From: Scandinavium vulneris_A
GTDB lineage: Bacteria > Pseudomonadota > Gammaproteobacteria > Enterobacterales > Enterobacteriaceae
Length of the DNA stretch: 64,000 bases
Direction: 5' to 3'
Assembly: GCA_046518185.1 (NCBI GenBank)
Contig: JBKGRZ010000001.1
Coordinates: 930,001 to 994,000 of the forward strand
Shown here piece after piece: positions 36,472 through 46,511 of this stretch (positions are counted from its first letter, which is position 1; each line of letters starts with the position of its first letter). The translations under genes were made by a program, and so were the position numbers. Below the pieces are notes generated by a model. It ran no database searches. It was not told the origin of the DNA and saw nothing but the letters and a program-made list of their open reading frames with translations.

Positions 36472-37560
36472 TTAACCGCGGCGGCGTTCGAACTCTTTCA
36501 TGAAGTCAGTTAATGCCTGCACGCCCGCCAGAGGCATGGCGTTATAGATGGATGCGCGCATGCCGCCAACCACACGATGGCCTTTCAGCGCATGCAACCC
36601 TGCGGCGAAGGATTCTTCAAGGAACAGTTTATCCAGCGCGCTGTCTGCCAACTGGAAAGGTACGTTCATGCGTGAACGGTTGGCCGTCGCCACGTCATTA
36701 CGATAAAAGTCACTGTTGTCGATGGTGCCGTACAGCAGTTCGGCTTTCTGCTGGTTAATACGGTCCATTGCCGCCACGCCGCCCTGCTCTTTCAGCCATT
36801 TGAACACCAGTCCAGACAAATACCAGGCAAAGGTCGGCGGGGTGTTGAACATGGAATCGTTATCGTTCAGGACGGTGTAATCCAGAATCGATGGGCACAT
36901 TTTATGCGCTTTACCCAGCAGGTCTTCACGGACGATAACCAGCGTCAGGCCAGCGGGACCGATGTTCTTCTGCGCCCCGGCATAAATCACGCCAAAGCGG
37001 TTAACATCAATCGGGCTGGACAGAATCGAAGAGGAGAAATCCGCAGCAACCACCACCTCTTTGCCAAAATCTGGCATTTCATTGATAGCGATACCGTCGA
37101 TAGTTTCATTCGGGCAATAATGCAGATACGCCGCGTTGTCAGTGAGTTGCCAATCACGCATTGGTTTTACCGCGCGCTTACCATCAACGATGGTTTTGGC
37201 GTCGATAACGTTCGGAGAGCAATATTTCACCGCTTCTTTTACGGCGCTTTCAGCCCAGTAGCCCGCATCGACGTAGTCAGCGGTGGTTTTATCACCGAGC
37301 AGATTGAGGGGAACACCGGCAAACTGGCCGCGTCCGCCGCCGTGGCAGAACAGCACTTTGTAGTTGGAAGGGATATTCAGCAAATCACGGAAATCTTTTT
37401 CTGCTGCTTCAGCGACCTGGATGAACTCTTTCCCACGATGGCTGATTTCCATCACCGAGGTACCCAACCCCTGCCAGTCACACAGTTCCTGTTGAGCCTG
37501 TTGAAGAACATCTGCCGGAAGCATTGCCGGACCTGAACTAAAATTAAAGACCTGAGCCAT
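36472..37560 (-). CDS. serC: SerC, phosphoserine/phosphohydroxythreonine aminotransferase
   Basis: This 362-residue PLP enzyme serves serine synthesis and pyridoxal phosphate synthesis. The PLP lysine is K198 in GVIYAGAQKNIGPAG. The N-terminus MAQVFNFSSGPAMLP is that of the enterobacterial family. It is the first gene of the serC-aroA operon. The 178-bp gap upstream to ycaP should hold its promoter. Confidence 0.98.
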   Translation of the reverse strand: MAQVFNFSSGPAMLPADVLQQAQQELCDWQGLGTSVMEISHRGKEFIQVAEAAEKDFRDLLNIPSNYKVLFCHGGGRGQFAGVPLNLLGDKTTADYVDAGYWAESAVKEAVKYCSPNVIDAKTIVDGKRAVKPMRDWQLTDNAAYLHYCPNETIDGIAINEMPDFGKEVVVAADFSSSILSSPIDVNRFGVIYAGAQKNIGPAGLTLVIVREDLLGKAHKMCPSILDYTVLNDNDSMFNTPPTFAWYLSGLVFKWLKEQGGVAAMDRINQQKAELLYGTIDNSDFYRNDVATANRSRMNVPFQLADSALDKLFLEESFAAGLHALKGHRVVGGMRASIYNAMPLAGVQALTDFMKEFERRRG

Positions 37561-37738
37561 TTCCCCTCACCACGCTGTGCACGTTATCTACCCGAAGGCA
37601 TAAGTTATTCCTGTGGCTATCGGTTTTACCATTCAGTGACACACGCCGCAATGGCTAATACTCGCTGGCAGAAAAATGTGGCGAAGCTCACACAACACAA
37701 TCTGCCAGCTTGACGACACAATGCCGACATTTTTGCTA

Positions 37739-38431
37739 TCAGGTGACGCGTTTCGCCCGACTGGCCTTCGCCCATTCCGGATTTGCACAGCGCGGACAGT
37801 TTTGTCGGTCGCCCGCATGCAGATGAAAAATCGCGCTGCATCGGATACAGGAATAATCGTTTTCTTCCGGCATGGTGGTAAAACGCTCGACGCATTTGCC
37901 GGGCAAAATCGGCAGTCCGGCTTTCACCTCATCGTCACCGAAAAAGTAGACGCTGATTTGGCCGTTGGTTTCGAGGATGGCGCGTTTAACCTGTCCGAGA
38001 TGTTCGATGCCATTCAGGCGAAGCTCCATAAAGAATTCAAACTCGGTCATGTTTTCGGCTTGCAGCTTCTCCCAGGCGAGCTCCCCGTCGGTCACAATAA
38101 TGACTGGCTTACCCTCCAGCAGATCCTCCAGTTTTTCGCTGTGCGCCATCAGCCACATCACAAGGCGGTAAAGTCCCGCCAGCGAGATAAAGACCACCAG
38201 CACCGGCAGCATAGGCACATCATCATAGAACGCCACATCCCCGGCGGCGGAACCCAGCGTCAGAATAATAAGCACTTCAAACAGCGACATCTGCCGCACG
38301 CCGCGACGCCCGGTAATTTTTAAGAACAGAAACACCAGAATGAAGGTGTAAAGGCTGCGCAGCGCTACCTCTCCGAGAAACTCAACGGGGACCTTGTCAA
38401 ACGCCATGCGGTGCAAATCAAACGCTTTCAT
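37739..38431 (-). CDS. ycaP: YcaP, DUF421/YetF-family inner-membrane protein
   Basis: This 230-residue protein has three membrane helices in residues about 15-100 and a cytoplasmic DUF421 domain. A C-terminal rubredoxin-like CxxC pair of motifs (CIRC and CPRC) probably binds zinc. Function is unknown. The start at 38431 (MKAFDLHRMAFDKVP) matches the E. coli protein; a 30-residue upstream extension is rejected. It is divergent from ycaO. Confidence 0.92.
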   Translation of the reverse strand: MKAFDLHRMAFDKVPVEFLGEVALRSLYTFILVFLFLKITGRRGVRQMSLFEVLIILTLGSAAGDVAFYDDVPMLPVLVVFISLAGLYRLVMWLMAHSEKLEDLLEGKPVIIVTDGELAWEKLQAENMTEFEFFMELRLNGIEHLGQVKRAILETNGQISVYFFGDDEVKAGLPILPGKCVERFTTMPEENDYSCIRCSAIFHLHAGDRQNCPRCANPEWAKASRAKRVT

Positions 38432-38569
38432 TTTTATATGCCTTAACAGAGGGTTATTGTTTCTAAGCGTAGCCGAGGCTTTTATTTTCGCCGCCCGGGC
38501 CGGGACGATAGCGCCTGACACACAAAACCCGTATCATTGCGCGCTTTCCGTACGACAAAAGTGACCGCC

Positions 38570-40336
38570 ATGACCCAAACATTTATTCCCGGCAAAGACG
38601 CCGCTCTGGAAGACTCCATCGCCCGCTTCCAGCAAAAATTAACCGACCTCGGTTTCAACATTGAAGAAGCGTCCTGGCTGAATCCGGTGCCTAACGTCTG
38701 GTCCGTGCATATTCGCGATAAAGAGTGCGCGCTGTGCTTCACCAACGGTAAAGGCGCAACTAAGAAAGCGGCCCTGGCGTCTGCGCTCGGCGAATACTTT
38801 GAGCGTCTGTCCACCAACTATTTCTTTGCCGACTTCTGGCTGGGCGAAACCATCGCCAACGGCCCGTTTGTTCATTACCCGAATGAAAAATGGTTCCCGC
38901 TGACCGAAGATGACGAAGTGCCGGAAGGCATTCTTGATGAACGTCTGCGCGCGTTTTACGATCCGGACGATCAGTTGACCGCCAGCCTGCTGGTCGATCT
39001 GCAGTCGGGCAATGACGATCGCGGCGTGTGCGGTTTGCCGTTTACCCGTCAGTCTGATGGCGAGACCGTTTACATCCCGATGAACATTGTCGGCAACCTG
39101 TATGTCTCCAACGGCATGTCCGCCGGTAACACTCGTAATGAAGCGCGTGTTCAGGCGCTGTCCGAAGTGTTCGAACGTCACATCAAAAACCGCATTATCG
39201 CCGAAAGCATCAGCCTGCCGGAGATCCCGGCCGAGGTAATGGCGCGTTATCCGAGCGTGGTGGAATCAATCGCGAAGCTGGAAGCCGAAGGGTTCCCAAT
39301 CTTTGCCTATGACGGCTCACTGGGCGGCAAATATCCGGTTATCTGCGTGGTGCTGTTTAACCCGGCTAATGGGACCTGCTTCGCGTCCTTCGGCGCCCAC
39401 CCTGACTTCGGCGTGGCGCTGGAGCGTACCGTGACCGAACTGCTGCAGGGTCGTGGTCTGAAAGATCTCGATGTGTTCACCCCACCGACCTTCGATGACG
39501 AAGAAGTCGGCGAGCACGCCAACCTCGAAACCCACTTCATCGACTCCAGCGGTTTGATCTCCTGGGATATGTTCAAACAGGATGCAGACTATCCGTTTGC
39601 CGACTGGAACTTCTCCGGCACCACCGACGAGGAATTTGCCACACTGATGGCGATTTTCCAGGCGGAAGATAAAGAAGTGTATATTGCCGACTACGAGCAT
39701 CTAAGCGTTTATGCTTGCCGTATTATCGTCCCGGGGATGTCTGATATTTATCCAGCAGAAGATCTGTGGCTGGCGAATAACAATATGGGCAGCCATCTGC
39801 GCGAAACGATTCTTTCTCTGCCGAACAGCGAGTGGGAAAAAGAAGATTATCTGGCGTTGATCGAACAGATGGATGATGAAGGTCTGGACGACTTCACCCG
39901 TGTCCGTGAACTGCTCGGGATGGCGACCGGGAAAGACAACGGCTGGTACACCCTGCGCATTGGCGAACTGAAAGCGATGCTGGCACTGGCCGGTGGCGAT
40001 CTCGAGCAGGCGCTGATCTGGACCGAGTGGACGATGGAGTTCAACGCCTCTATCTTTAGCCCGGAGCGCGCAAACTACTACCGTTGCCTGCAAACGCTGC
40101 TGTTGCTTTCTCAGGAAGAAGAACGCCAGCCGCTGCAGTACCTGAACGCATTCGTACGCATGTACGGCGCGGATGCAGTGGAAGCCGCCAGTGCGGCGCT
40201 GAGCGGCGAAGAGGCATTCTACGGCCTGCAACCGGTAGACAGCGACCTCGCGGCCTTCCCCGCCCATCAATCGCTGTTAAAAGCGTATGAGAAATTGCAG
40301 CGCGCAAAAGCGAGCTTCTGGTCTAAACAGCAGTAA
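38570..40336 (+). CDS. ycaO: YcaO, ribosomal protein S12 methylthiotransferase accessory factor
   Basis: This 588-residue protein is the founding type of the YcaO ATP-dependent cyclodehydratase fold. The ATP-binding part (ALASALGEYFERLS, GMSAGNTRNEARVQALSEVFERH) is in the N-terminal 250 residues, and a TPR-like C-terminal domain follows. In E. coli it supports beta-methylthiolation of S12 with RimO. No RiPP precursor or heterocyclase partner is next to it. The ATG at 38570 gives MTQTFIPGKDAALED as in E. coli. Confidence 0.95.
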   Translation: MTQTFIPGKDAALEDSIARFQQKLTDLGFNIEEASWLNPVPNVWSVHIRDKECALCFTNGKGATKKAALASALGEYFERLSTNYFFADFWLGETIANGPFVHYPNEKWFPLTEDDEVPEGILDERLRAFYDPDDQLTASLLVDLQSGNDDRGVCGLPFTRQSDGETVYIPMNIVGNLYVSNGMSAGNTRNEARVQALSEVFERHIKNRIIAESISLPEIPAEVMARYPSVVESIAKLEAEGFPIFAYDGSLGGKYPVICVVLFNPANGTCFASFGAHPDFGVALERTVTELLQGRGLKDLDVFTPPTFDDEEVGEHANLETHFIDSSGLISWDMFKQDADYPFADWNFSGTTDEEFATLMAIFQAEDKEVYIADYEHLSVYACRIIVPGMSDIYPAEDLWLANNNMGSHLRETILSLPNSEWEKEDYLALIEQMDDEGLDDFTRVRELLGMATGKDNGWYTLRIGELKAMLALAGGDLEQALIWTEWTMEFNASIFSPERANYYRCLQTLLLLSQEEERQPLQYLNAFVRMYGADAVEAASAALSGEEAFYGLQPVDSDLAAFPAHQSLLKAYEKLQRAKASFWSKQQ

Positions 40337-40380
40337 AACCACAAATAACCTATGGCGAAATTATTCGCCTGCGCTATATT

Positions 40381-40409
40381 ACGGGGCCTCTGAAGGGGCC
40401 CCGTTTTTA
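40381..40409 (+). terminator. ycaO terminator
   Basis: CGGGGCC (40382-40388) and GGCCCCG (40397-40403) form a GC-rich stem followed by TTTTTATTTTTT. It lies about 45 bp after the ycaO stop. Confidence 0.88.
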
Positions 40410-40487
40410 TTTTTTCAGCCCCTTCGTTAATTTGTAATATTTAAGTTAACCAAGAGTAAATACTATTATTAGTAGCTTACTATTTAT

Positions 40488-40523
40488 GTTAATTTTAATG
40501 CATATTACTCCATTTTAATTAAC
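40488..40523. promoter_or_regulatory. ArcA-type sites in the focA-pfl control region
   Basis: GTTAATTTTA at 40488-40497 (plus) and TTTAATTAAC at 40514-40523 (a perfect GTTAATTAAA on the minus strand) match the ArcA-P recognition element. ArcA activates pfl when oxygen is low. The surrounding 40410-40650 stretch is strongly AT-rich and has no ORF, as expected for the IHF/ArcA region. Confidence 0.6.
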
Positions 40524-40659
40524 CGTTAAAAAGGGGGTTACAGAAAAAATTCAACTGTGGTTTTAAATTTTAAAATTTATTTTTATTTTGATAATCAAAA
40601 AGTTACGCCGTGAATGCTGAAAAACCATGCGTTTTGCGGGCCTATAAGCCAGGCGAGAT

Positions 40660-40701
40660 ATGATCTATATCAATTTCTCTTCTATAATGCTTTGTTAGTA
40701 T
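40660..40701 (+). promoter_or_regulatory. FNR-dependent promoter of focA-pflB
   Basis: ATGAT-CTAT-ATCAA at 40660-40673 matches the FNR box (TTGAT-N4-ATCAA) at 9 of 10 positions. TAGTAT at 40696-40701 is placed as a -10 that would put the FNR site at about -41.5, the class II geometry. TATAAT at 40683-40688 is an alternative -10. FNR activation of pfl is established in E. coli. Confidence 0.65.
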
Positions 40702-40733
40702 CTCGTCGCCGACTTAATAAAGAGAGAGTTAGT

Positions 40734-41591
40734 GTGAAAGCTGACAACCCTTTTGATCTTTTACTCCCAGCTGAGATGGCCAAAGTGGCCGAAGAAGCGG
40801 GTGTCTATAAAGCAACGAAACAACCGCTCAAAACCTTTTTCCTGGCGATTACTGCGGGTGTATTCATCTCCATTGCCTTCGTCTTCTACATCACGTCCAC
40901 GACAGGCACTGCGGGAATGCCGTTTGGTATTGCCAAGCTGATTGGCGGTATCTGCTTCTCACTGGGACTCATCCTGTGTGTCATTTGCGGCGCAGACCTT
41001 TTCACCTCTACGGTGCTTATCGTGGTCGCTAAAGCAAGTGGTAAAATCACGTGGGGACAGCTGGCTAAGAACTGGTTAAACGTCTATGTTGGTAACCTGA
41101 TTGGTGCCTTACTGTTTGTTCTGCTGATGTGGTTATCTGGCGAATATATGGCTGCCAATGGGGGATGGGGACTGAACGTCCTGCAAACCGCTGACCACAA
41201 AATGCATCATACTTTTATCGAGGCTGTATGCCTTGGTATCCTGGCAAACCTGATGGTATGTCTGGCGGTGTGGATGAGCTACTCCGGCCGCAGCCTGATG
41301 GATAAAGCGATGATTATGGTTCTGCCCGTAGCGATGTTTGTTGCCAGCGGCTTCGAACACAGCATTGCGAACATGTTTATGATCCCGATGGGTATCGTCA
41401 TTCGCCACTTTGCCAGCCCGGAATTCTGGACCGCAATCGGTTCTACACCGGATAGTTTCTCTCACTTGACTGTCATGAACTTCATCACTGATAACCTGAT
41501 CCCGGTGACAATCGGTAACATTATTGGTGGTGGTCTGTTAGTCGGGTTGACGTACTGGGTCATTTACCTGCGTGGCAACGACCAGCATTAA
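40734..41591 (+). CDS. focA: FocA, formate channel
   Basis: This 285-residue inner-membrane formate/nitrite transporter-family protein has six membrane helices and acts as a pentameric formate channel coupled to PflB. The start is the GTG at 40734, giving MKADNPFDLLLPAEMAKVAEE as in E. coli, after AGAGAGAG. The 40-residue upstream extension from 40614 runs through the promoter and is not real. pflB follows after 51 bp. Confidence 0.97.
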   Translation: MKADNPFDLLLPAEMAKVAEEAGVYKATKQPLKTFFLAITAGVFISIAFVFYITSTTGTAGMPFGIAKLIGGICFSLGLILCVICGADLFTSTVLIVVAKASGKITWGQLAKNWLNVYVGNLIGALLFVLLMWLSGEYMAANGGWGLNVLQTADHKMHHTFIEAVCLGILANLMVCLAVWMSYSGRSLMDKAMIMVLPVAMFVASGFEHSIANMFMIPMGIVIRHFASPEFWTAIGSTPDSFSHLTVMNFITDNLIPVTIGNIIGGGLLVGLTYWVIYLRGNDQH

Positions 41592-41642
41592 GAGTTGTTT
41601 CAGGCAGTAAATAAAAAATCCACATAAGAAGGTAGGTGTTAC

Positions 41643-43925
<2,283 letters not shown>

Positions 43926-43965
43926 TGGGTTTTTGACTGAAAACGTGATGTAAAAAGCGTACAAT

Positions 43966-43994
43966 AAAGGCTCCACGCAAGTGGGGCCTTTTTA
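43966..43994 (+). terminator. pflB terminator
   Basis: GGCTCCAC and GTGGGGCC form a stem (one G-T pair) around GCAA, followed by TTTTT. It lies about 44 bp after the pflB stop and separates pflB from pflA transcription. Confidence 0.85.
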
Positions 43995-44130
43995 ATAACA
44001 TCTCTCCTGCCCCAGCCTGCTTTGCCAGCCATCTATACTATGGGTATCTGTCAAAACAGACTTAACACAGCCGGTTTTGAGCTGTGCATACACTGGCCCC
44101 GGATGGGCCGTATCTGGAGAAAACACCGCA
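43995..44130 (+). promoter_or_regulatory. pflA leader and probable promoter region
   Basis: This stretch is the native enterobacterial region between pflB and pflA, recognisable up to the pflA ribosome binding site (CTGGAG at 44114-44119). TATACT at 44034-44039 is a good -10 candidate for the separate pflA promoter. It now drives only a nine-codon remnant and whatever prophage sequence follows. Confidence 0.6.
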
Positions 44131-44160
44131 ATGTCAGTAATTGGTAACTTGTTTTCCTAG
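44131..44160 (+). pseudogene. pflA: 5' remnant of pflA cut by prophage insertion
   Basis: ATG TCA GTA ATT GGT encodes MSVIG, the first five residues of PflA (E. coli MSVIGRIHSFESC). It is preceded by the normal pflA leader and placed directly after pflB. After 44145 the frame reads NLFS and stops at 44158-44160. None of the radical-SAM domain (CxxxCxxC) is present within the window. The rest of pflA should lie at the other prophage end, beyond 64000. Whether that copy has its own start and promoter cannot be seen. Confidence 0.85.
44136..44160. other. Host-prophage junction (att site region)
   Basis: Host identity ends at about 44145, in the fifth codon of pflA, and foreign sequence follows. 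The core repeat cannot be defined because the other junction is outside the window. The core may include some bases on either side of 44145. Confidence 0.6.
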
Positions 44161-44379
44161 ATAACTAAATGAAATAAAAGGATTTATTTCAGGTCACGTC
44201 CACATATTGACCACATCGTAAAATCGAAGCCTCGCAATTGCGGGGCTTTTTGTTTTGTACGGTTCAGGAACTAAAGTTAGGGAGTTAACCACTGAGCAAT
44301 CCCCCTAATACAAACGTTTGATTTTTGAGCGCATTGGGTAGAAAATCCATAGCGTCATCATGGATATAAAGGATATTTG
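44161..44379. other. Prophage end region before the cargo genes, no gene seen
   Basis: This stretch contains a strong hairpin terminator at 44227-44252 and otherwise AT-rich sequence without a credible ORF. TTGATT near 44324 with TAGAAA 15-16 bp on is a weak promoter candidate for the toxin gene. Integrase arm-type sites might lie here but I cannot identify them. Confidence 0.45.
44227..44252 (+). terminator. Terminator at the prophage end
   Basis: AAGCCTCGC and GCGGGGCTT (one T-G pair) enclose AATT at 44227-44248, followed by TTTTG. It would stop transcription entering from the pflA promoter, insulating the prophage cargo from host transcription. Confidence 0.8.
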
Positions 44380-45519
44380 ATGCTCAGACTCTACACACTA
44401 TGGGAGCTGGAAAGAGAAGTATCTCCGGAGGATTTTCAGTACATACTGACCCCAGACGCCGCACTGGAGAAAGCTGTATGCTGCTATGACCTGGATTACA
44501 GAAACTATACTTCACCTCCCTTCGGCGAAGTTCCAAGACAGCTTAGTGGCCAACTGACTAACAACCCCTACAAACGCGCAGACAGAACGATTAGCGATCC
44601 AGTTTTTGATGATCTGGAAATGAATCTGGCTGAAGGCTGGATAATTGGACTGGATACTGATGAAAACTGGAATGACACGATTAACCCGTTTTACATCGAC
44701 GACAAAAGCGAGCTAATTTTTGACTACCATGACAGTTTCTGTTGGATGGTTAGCGACTTTCAAAGTGCGTACCAGAAAGCCATCAACAGCAATAACGGTA
44801 GAAAGCCAGCCCCGACAGTGAAGTTTCAACCGTCCGGTGAACCAGTGCAGCACGCACAGGCTGCAAAAACCATCAACAGTAAAGCAGCCGTGCGTCTTCT
44901 CGCCGCAGGTGGTATTTATAATGGCAATGTCGAAGGTTTTCATAACACCGCTGAGCAACTCGGCGGTGATGCCTCTGCTGGTTACGATCAAATAATGAAT
45001 GACCAGACCAAAGGTACCGTCATAGCTGCTGCATCCGTGGCAGCAGCCTTTGGCCTTGGCAGAATGGGTATGGCTAATGAAGTCTCTGAACTCAAGAACC
45101 TTCACGTACTTGGAAAGGTTGACGGAGAATTCTCGGCAATAAAACCGGGCCCACTACCTGATATTATGGCAGAGACATTCTCTGGTGGTGCCTACAAAGA
45201 AATCACCTTGTCTGAGGACACTATTTTTTACCGGAGTGGTGTCGAAGGTGAGCCATTTGGTCAATATTTCGGGTATGAACAACCTCAAGGTGTGCTTCAA
45301 TCGCGGATAGATAAAGCTCTGCTCCCCAAATGGCCTAATGGAGGCGAATCCCCTGTAAATGCATTTCATGAAATTCAAATACCCGCAGGAACCAAAGCCT
45401 ATGTAGGGCAAGTGGGGTTTCAGACAGATCTATACTCCGGCGGCACAGAACAGGTTGTTATTCTCAAACCGTGGGAAAATCCAAATGTTAAAATACTGAG
45501 CAGTAGAGGCTTACAATGA
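44380..45519 (+). CDS. Polymorphic-toxin-like protein with TNT/ADP-ribosyltransferase-like C-terminus
   Basis: This 379-residue protein has three parts: an N-terminal region I do not recognise (about 1-150), a linker with a short Ala-rich hydrophobic stretch (about 212-228), and a C-terminal domain (about 265-379). The C-terminal domain has a strand-turn with R285 (FYRSG), GQYFG, QSRIDKALLP, and a final GGTEQVVILKP with Q358. The arrangement of an Arg early and a Gly-Gly-x-x-Gln late resembles TNT-type NAD glycohydrolases and related ADP-ribosyltransferase toxins; activity is inferred. No signal peptide is seen. The ATG at 44380 follows AAGGA by 6 nt (a TTG at 44377 is rejected). It overlaps its probable immunity gene by 4 bp. 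Confidence 0.65.
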   Translation: MLRLYTLWELEREVSPEDFQYILTPDAALEKAVCCYDLDYRNYTSPPFGEVPRQLSGQLTNNPYKRADRTISDPVFDDLEMNLAEGWIIGLDTDENWNDTINPFYIDDKSELIFDYHDSFCWMVSDFQSAYQKAINSNNGRKPAPTVKFQPSGEPVQHAQAAKTINSKAAVRLLAAGGIYNGNVEGFHNTAEQLGGDASAGYDQIMNDQTKGTVIAAASVAAAFGLGRMGMANEVSELKNLHVLGKVDGEFSAIKPGPLPDIMAETFSGGAYKEITLSEDTIFYRSGVEGEPFGQYFGYEQPQGVLQSRIDKALLPKWPNGGESPVNAFHEIQIPAGTKAYVGQVGFQTDLYSGGTEQVVILKPWENPNVKILSSRGLQ

Positions 45520-45818
45520 AAGAAGAGATAAAAATAACGATTGATAGCATTATTCATATTTTATCATCCAACCCTACAGCATCCCGATGGGTAAGACCCT
45601 TTGAGGCCCTGCGCGGCGAACTCGATAGTGATTACGATTCTGCACTCCAGTCATTGAAAGCACTCTTTGGTGGCATGGGATCATTTAACGACCTTGTTTT
45701 ACACAAAGACGGTATTCCGCTCCGAAGTGAAAATAATGAATTAGACGAATTGCGGAATACTCTTTACGAGCAATTGAAAGCGGCAATCCTATCCAGAAGA
45801 GCAAACTCTGATTTGTAG
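45516..45818 (+). CDS. Probable immunity protein of the adjacent toxin (DUF6966-like)
   Basis: This 100-residue, mostly helical, soluble protein (MKEEIKITIDSIIHILSSNP) starts within the last codons of the toxin gene (ATGA at 45516-45519), the usual arrangement of a toxin and its cognate immunity gene. It resembles DUF6966 proteins as I remember them. The immunity role is inferred from size and coupling, not from a known structure. A hairpin terminator follows at 45835. Confidence 0.6.
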   Translation: MKEEIKITIDSIIHILSSNPTASRWVRPFEALRGELDSDYDSALQSLKALFGGMGSFNDLVLHKDGIPLRSENNELDELRNTLYEQLKAAILSRRANSDL

Positions 45819-45833
45819 CGTCCTCAAACCTAA

Positions 45834-45856
45834 ACCCTGTGGTCACAGGGCTTTTA
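45834..45856 (+). terminator. Terminator after the toxin-immunity pair
   Basis: CCCTGT and ACAGGG (45835-45840 and 45845-45850) form a stem around GGTC, followed by CTTTTA. It closes the two-gene cargo unit and argues against a translation start only 10 bp downstream at 45861. Confidence 0.6.
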
Positions 45857-45914
45857 GGCAATGGCTACATTCACAACACCGGCCAACTACATTTGCCAAA
45901 TGGGAATACAGACT

Positions 45915-46121
45915 ATGAATCGAGCCGAATTGGATGTTGTGACCTTAGCTGAGGATTTGCCGAATGAAGGGCTTACGAAAGGCATGGTAGGTACCATTGT
46001 TATGGTTTTCGAGAACCCGGAACTCAGCTACCTGGTTGAGTTTTGCGACGAGGAAGGGAAAACTATTGCAATGCCAGCCTTGCTACCAACCCAACTCACT
46101 GATTATTCAAAATCAGAATAA
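45915..46121 (+). CDS. DUF4926-type small protein
   Basis: This 68-residue protein begins MNRAELDVVTLAEDLPNEGL, followed by KGMVGTIVMVFE and YLVEFCDEEGKTIAMPALLP. That is the pattern of DUF4926, a small beta-barrel-like family often found near toxin-immunity loci. The ATG at 45915 gives the family N-terminus; the longer form from 45861 begins against the terminator hairpin and has no usable ribosome binding site. The function is unknown, and an additional immunity role is a guess. Confidence 0.6.
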   Translation: MNRAELDVVTLAEDLPNEGLTKGMVGTIVMVFENPELSYLVEFCDEEGKTIAMPALLPTQLTDYSKSE

Positions 46122-46177
46122 TAATTAGAATGAAAAAAGAGCAACTATCGTTACCGAGTAGAAACCTTGGAGTAAAA

Positions 46178-46208
46178 AAATCAACCCCGCGATCGCGGGG
46201 TTTCTTCT
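46178..46208. terminator. Bidirectional terminator between cargo and ogr
   Basis: CCCCGCGATCGCGGGG at 46185-46200 is a perfect palindrome with A-rich sequence to the left and TTTCTTCTTT to the right. It ends the late operon (ogr, minus strand) and the rightward cargo transcript. Confidence 0.85.
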
Positions 46209-46430
46209 TTACATCCAGGCGATTTGTTGCTGCCCTGTCGATGTGGGGTGAGGTAGAGCCGGTGTCACTTCACCCGGCTTTACGATGTAGCGCTCGACCG
46301 TTTCTGTCGTGACGAAAGTACAGCTGCAATTGATATTTGTGCACTGGTGATAACGCTCTTTTGTCGTGTCAGTAAAGTAACGGCTGGTGCGGGCATGGGC
46401 GGCTGTATGGCATAACGGACAATGGAACAT
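46209..46430 (-). CDS. ogr: Ogr/Delta-family late transcription activator
   Basis: This 73-residue zinc-binding protein begins MFHCPLCHTAAHARTSRYFT and closely follows P2 Ogr. The zinc cysteines are in CPLC and in CTNINCSC. Ogr binds the host RNA polymerase alpha subunit and activates P2 late promoters. The start at 46430 is chosen because P2 Ogr begins MFHC; three extra upstream residues are unlikely. It is the last late gene next to the attachment end, as in P2. Confidence 0.95.
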   Translation of the reverse strand: MFHCPLCHTAAHARTSRYFTDTTKERYHQCTNINCSCTFVTTETVERYIVKPGEVTPALPHPTSTGQQQIAWM

Positions 46431-46511
46431 TTCTATCACCTCACCTTAATGATTTAATGTCGCCATTTTATCCATTAAATTCATATAAAACAAATAGATA
46501 AACAACAACCA

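Noticed and set aside
38570..40336. YcaO as part of a RiPP or azole-modified peptide cluster
   Set aside because: The neighbours are ycaP and focA-pflB in the standard E. coli order, with no precursor peptide, dehydrogenase or transporter nearby. This is the housekeeping S12-modification type.
40614..40733. N-terminal extension of FocA by 40 residues
   Set aside because: The extension covers the FNR box and promoter elements, and FocA proteins begin at the GTG at 40734.
45861..45914. Longer form of the DUF4926-like protein starting at 45861
   Set aside because: That start lies 10 bp after a terminator hairpin with no spaced ribosome site, and the extra residues are outside the family pattern.
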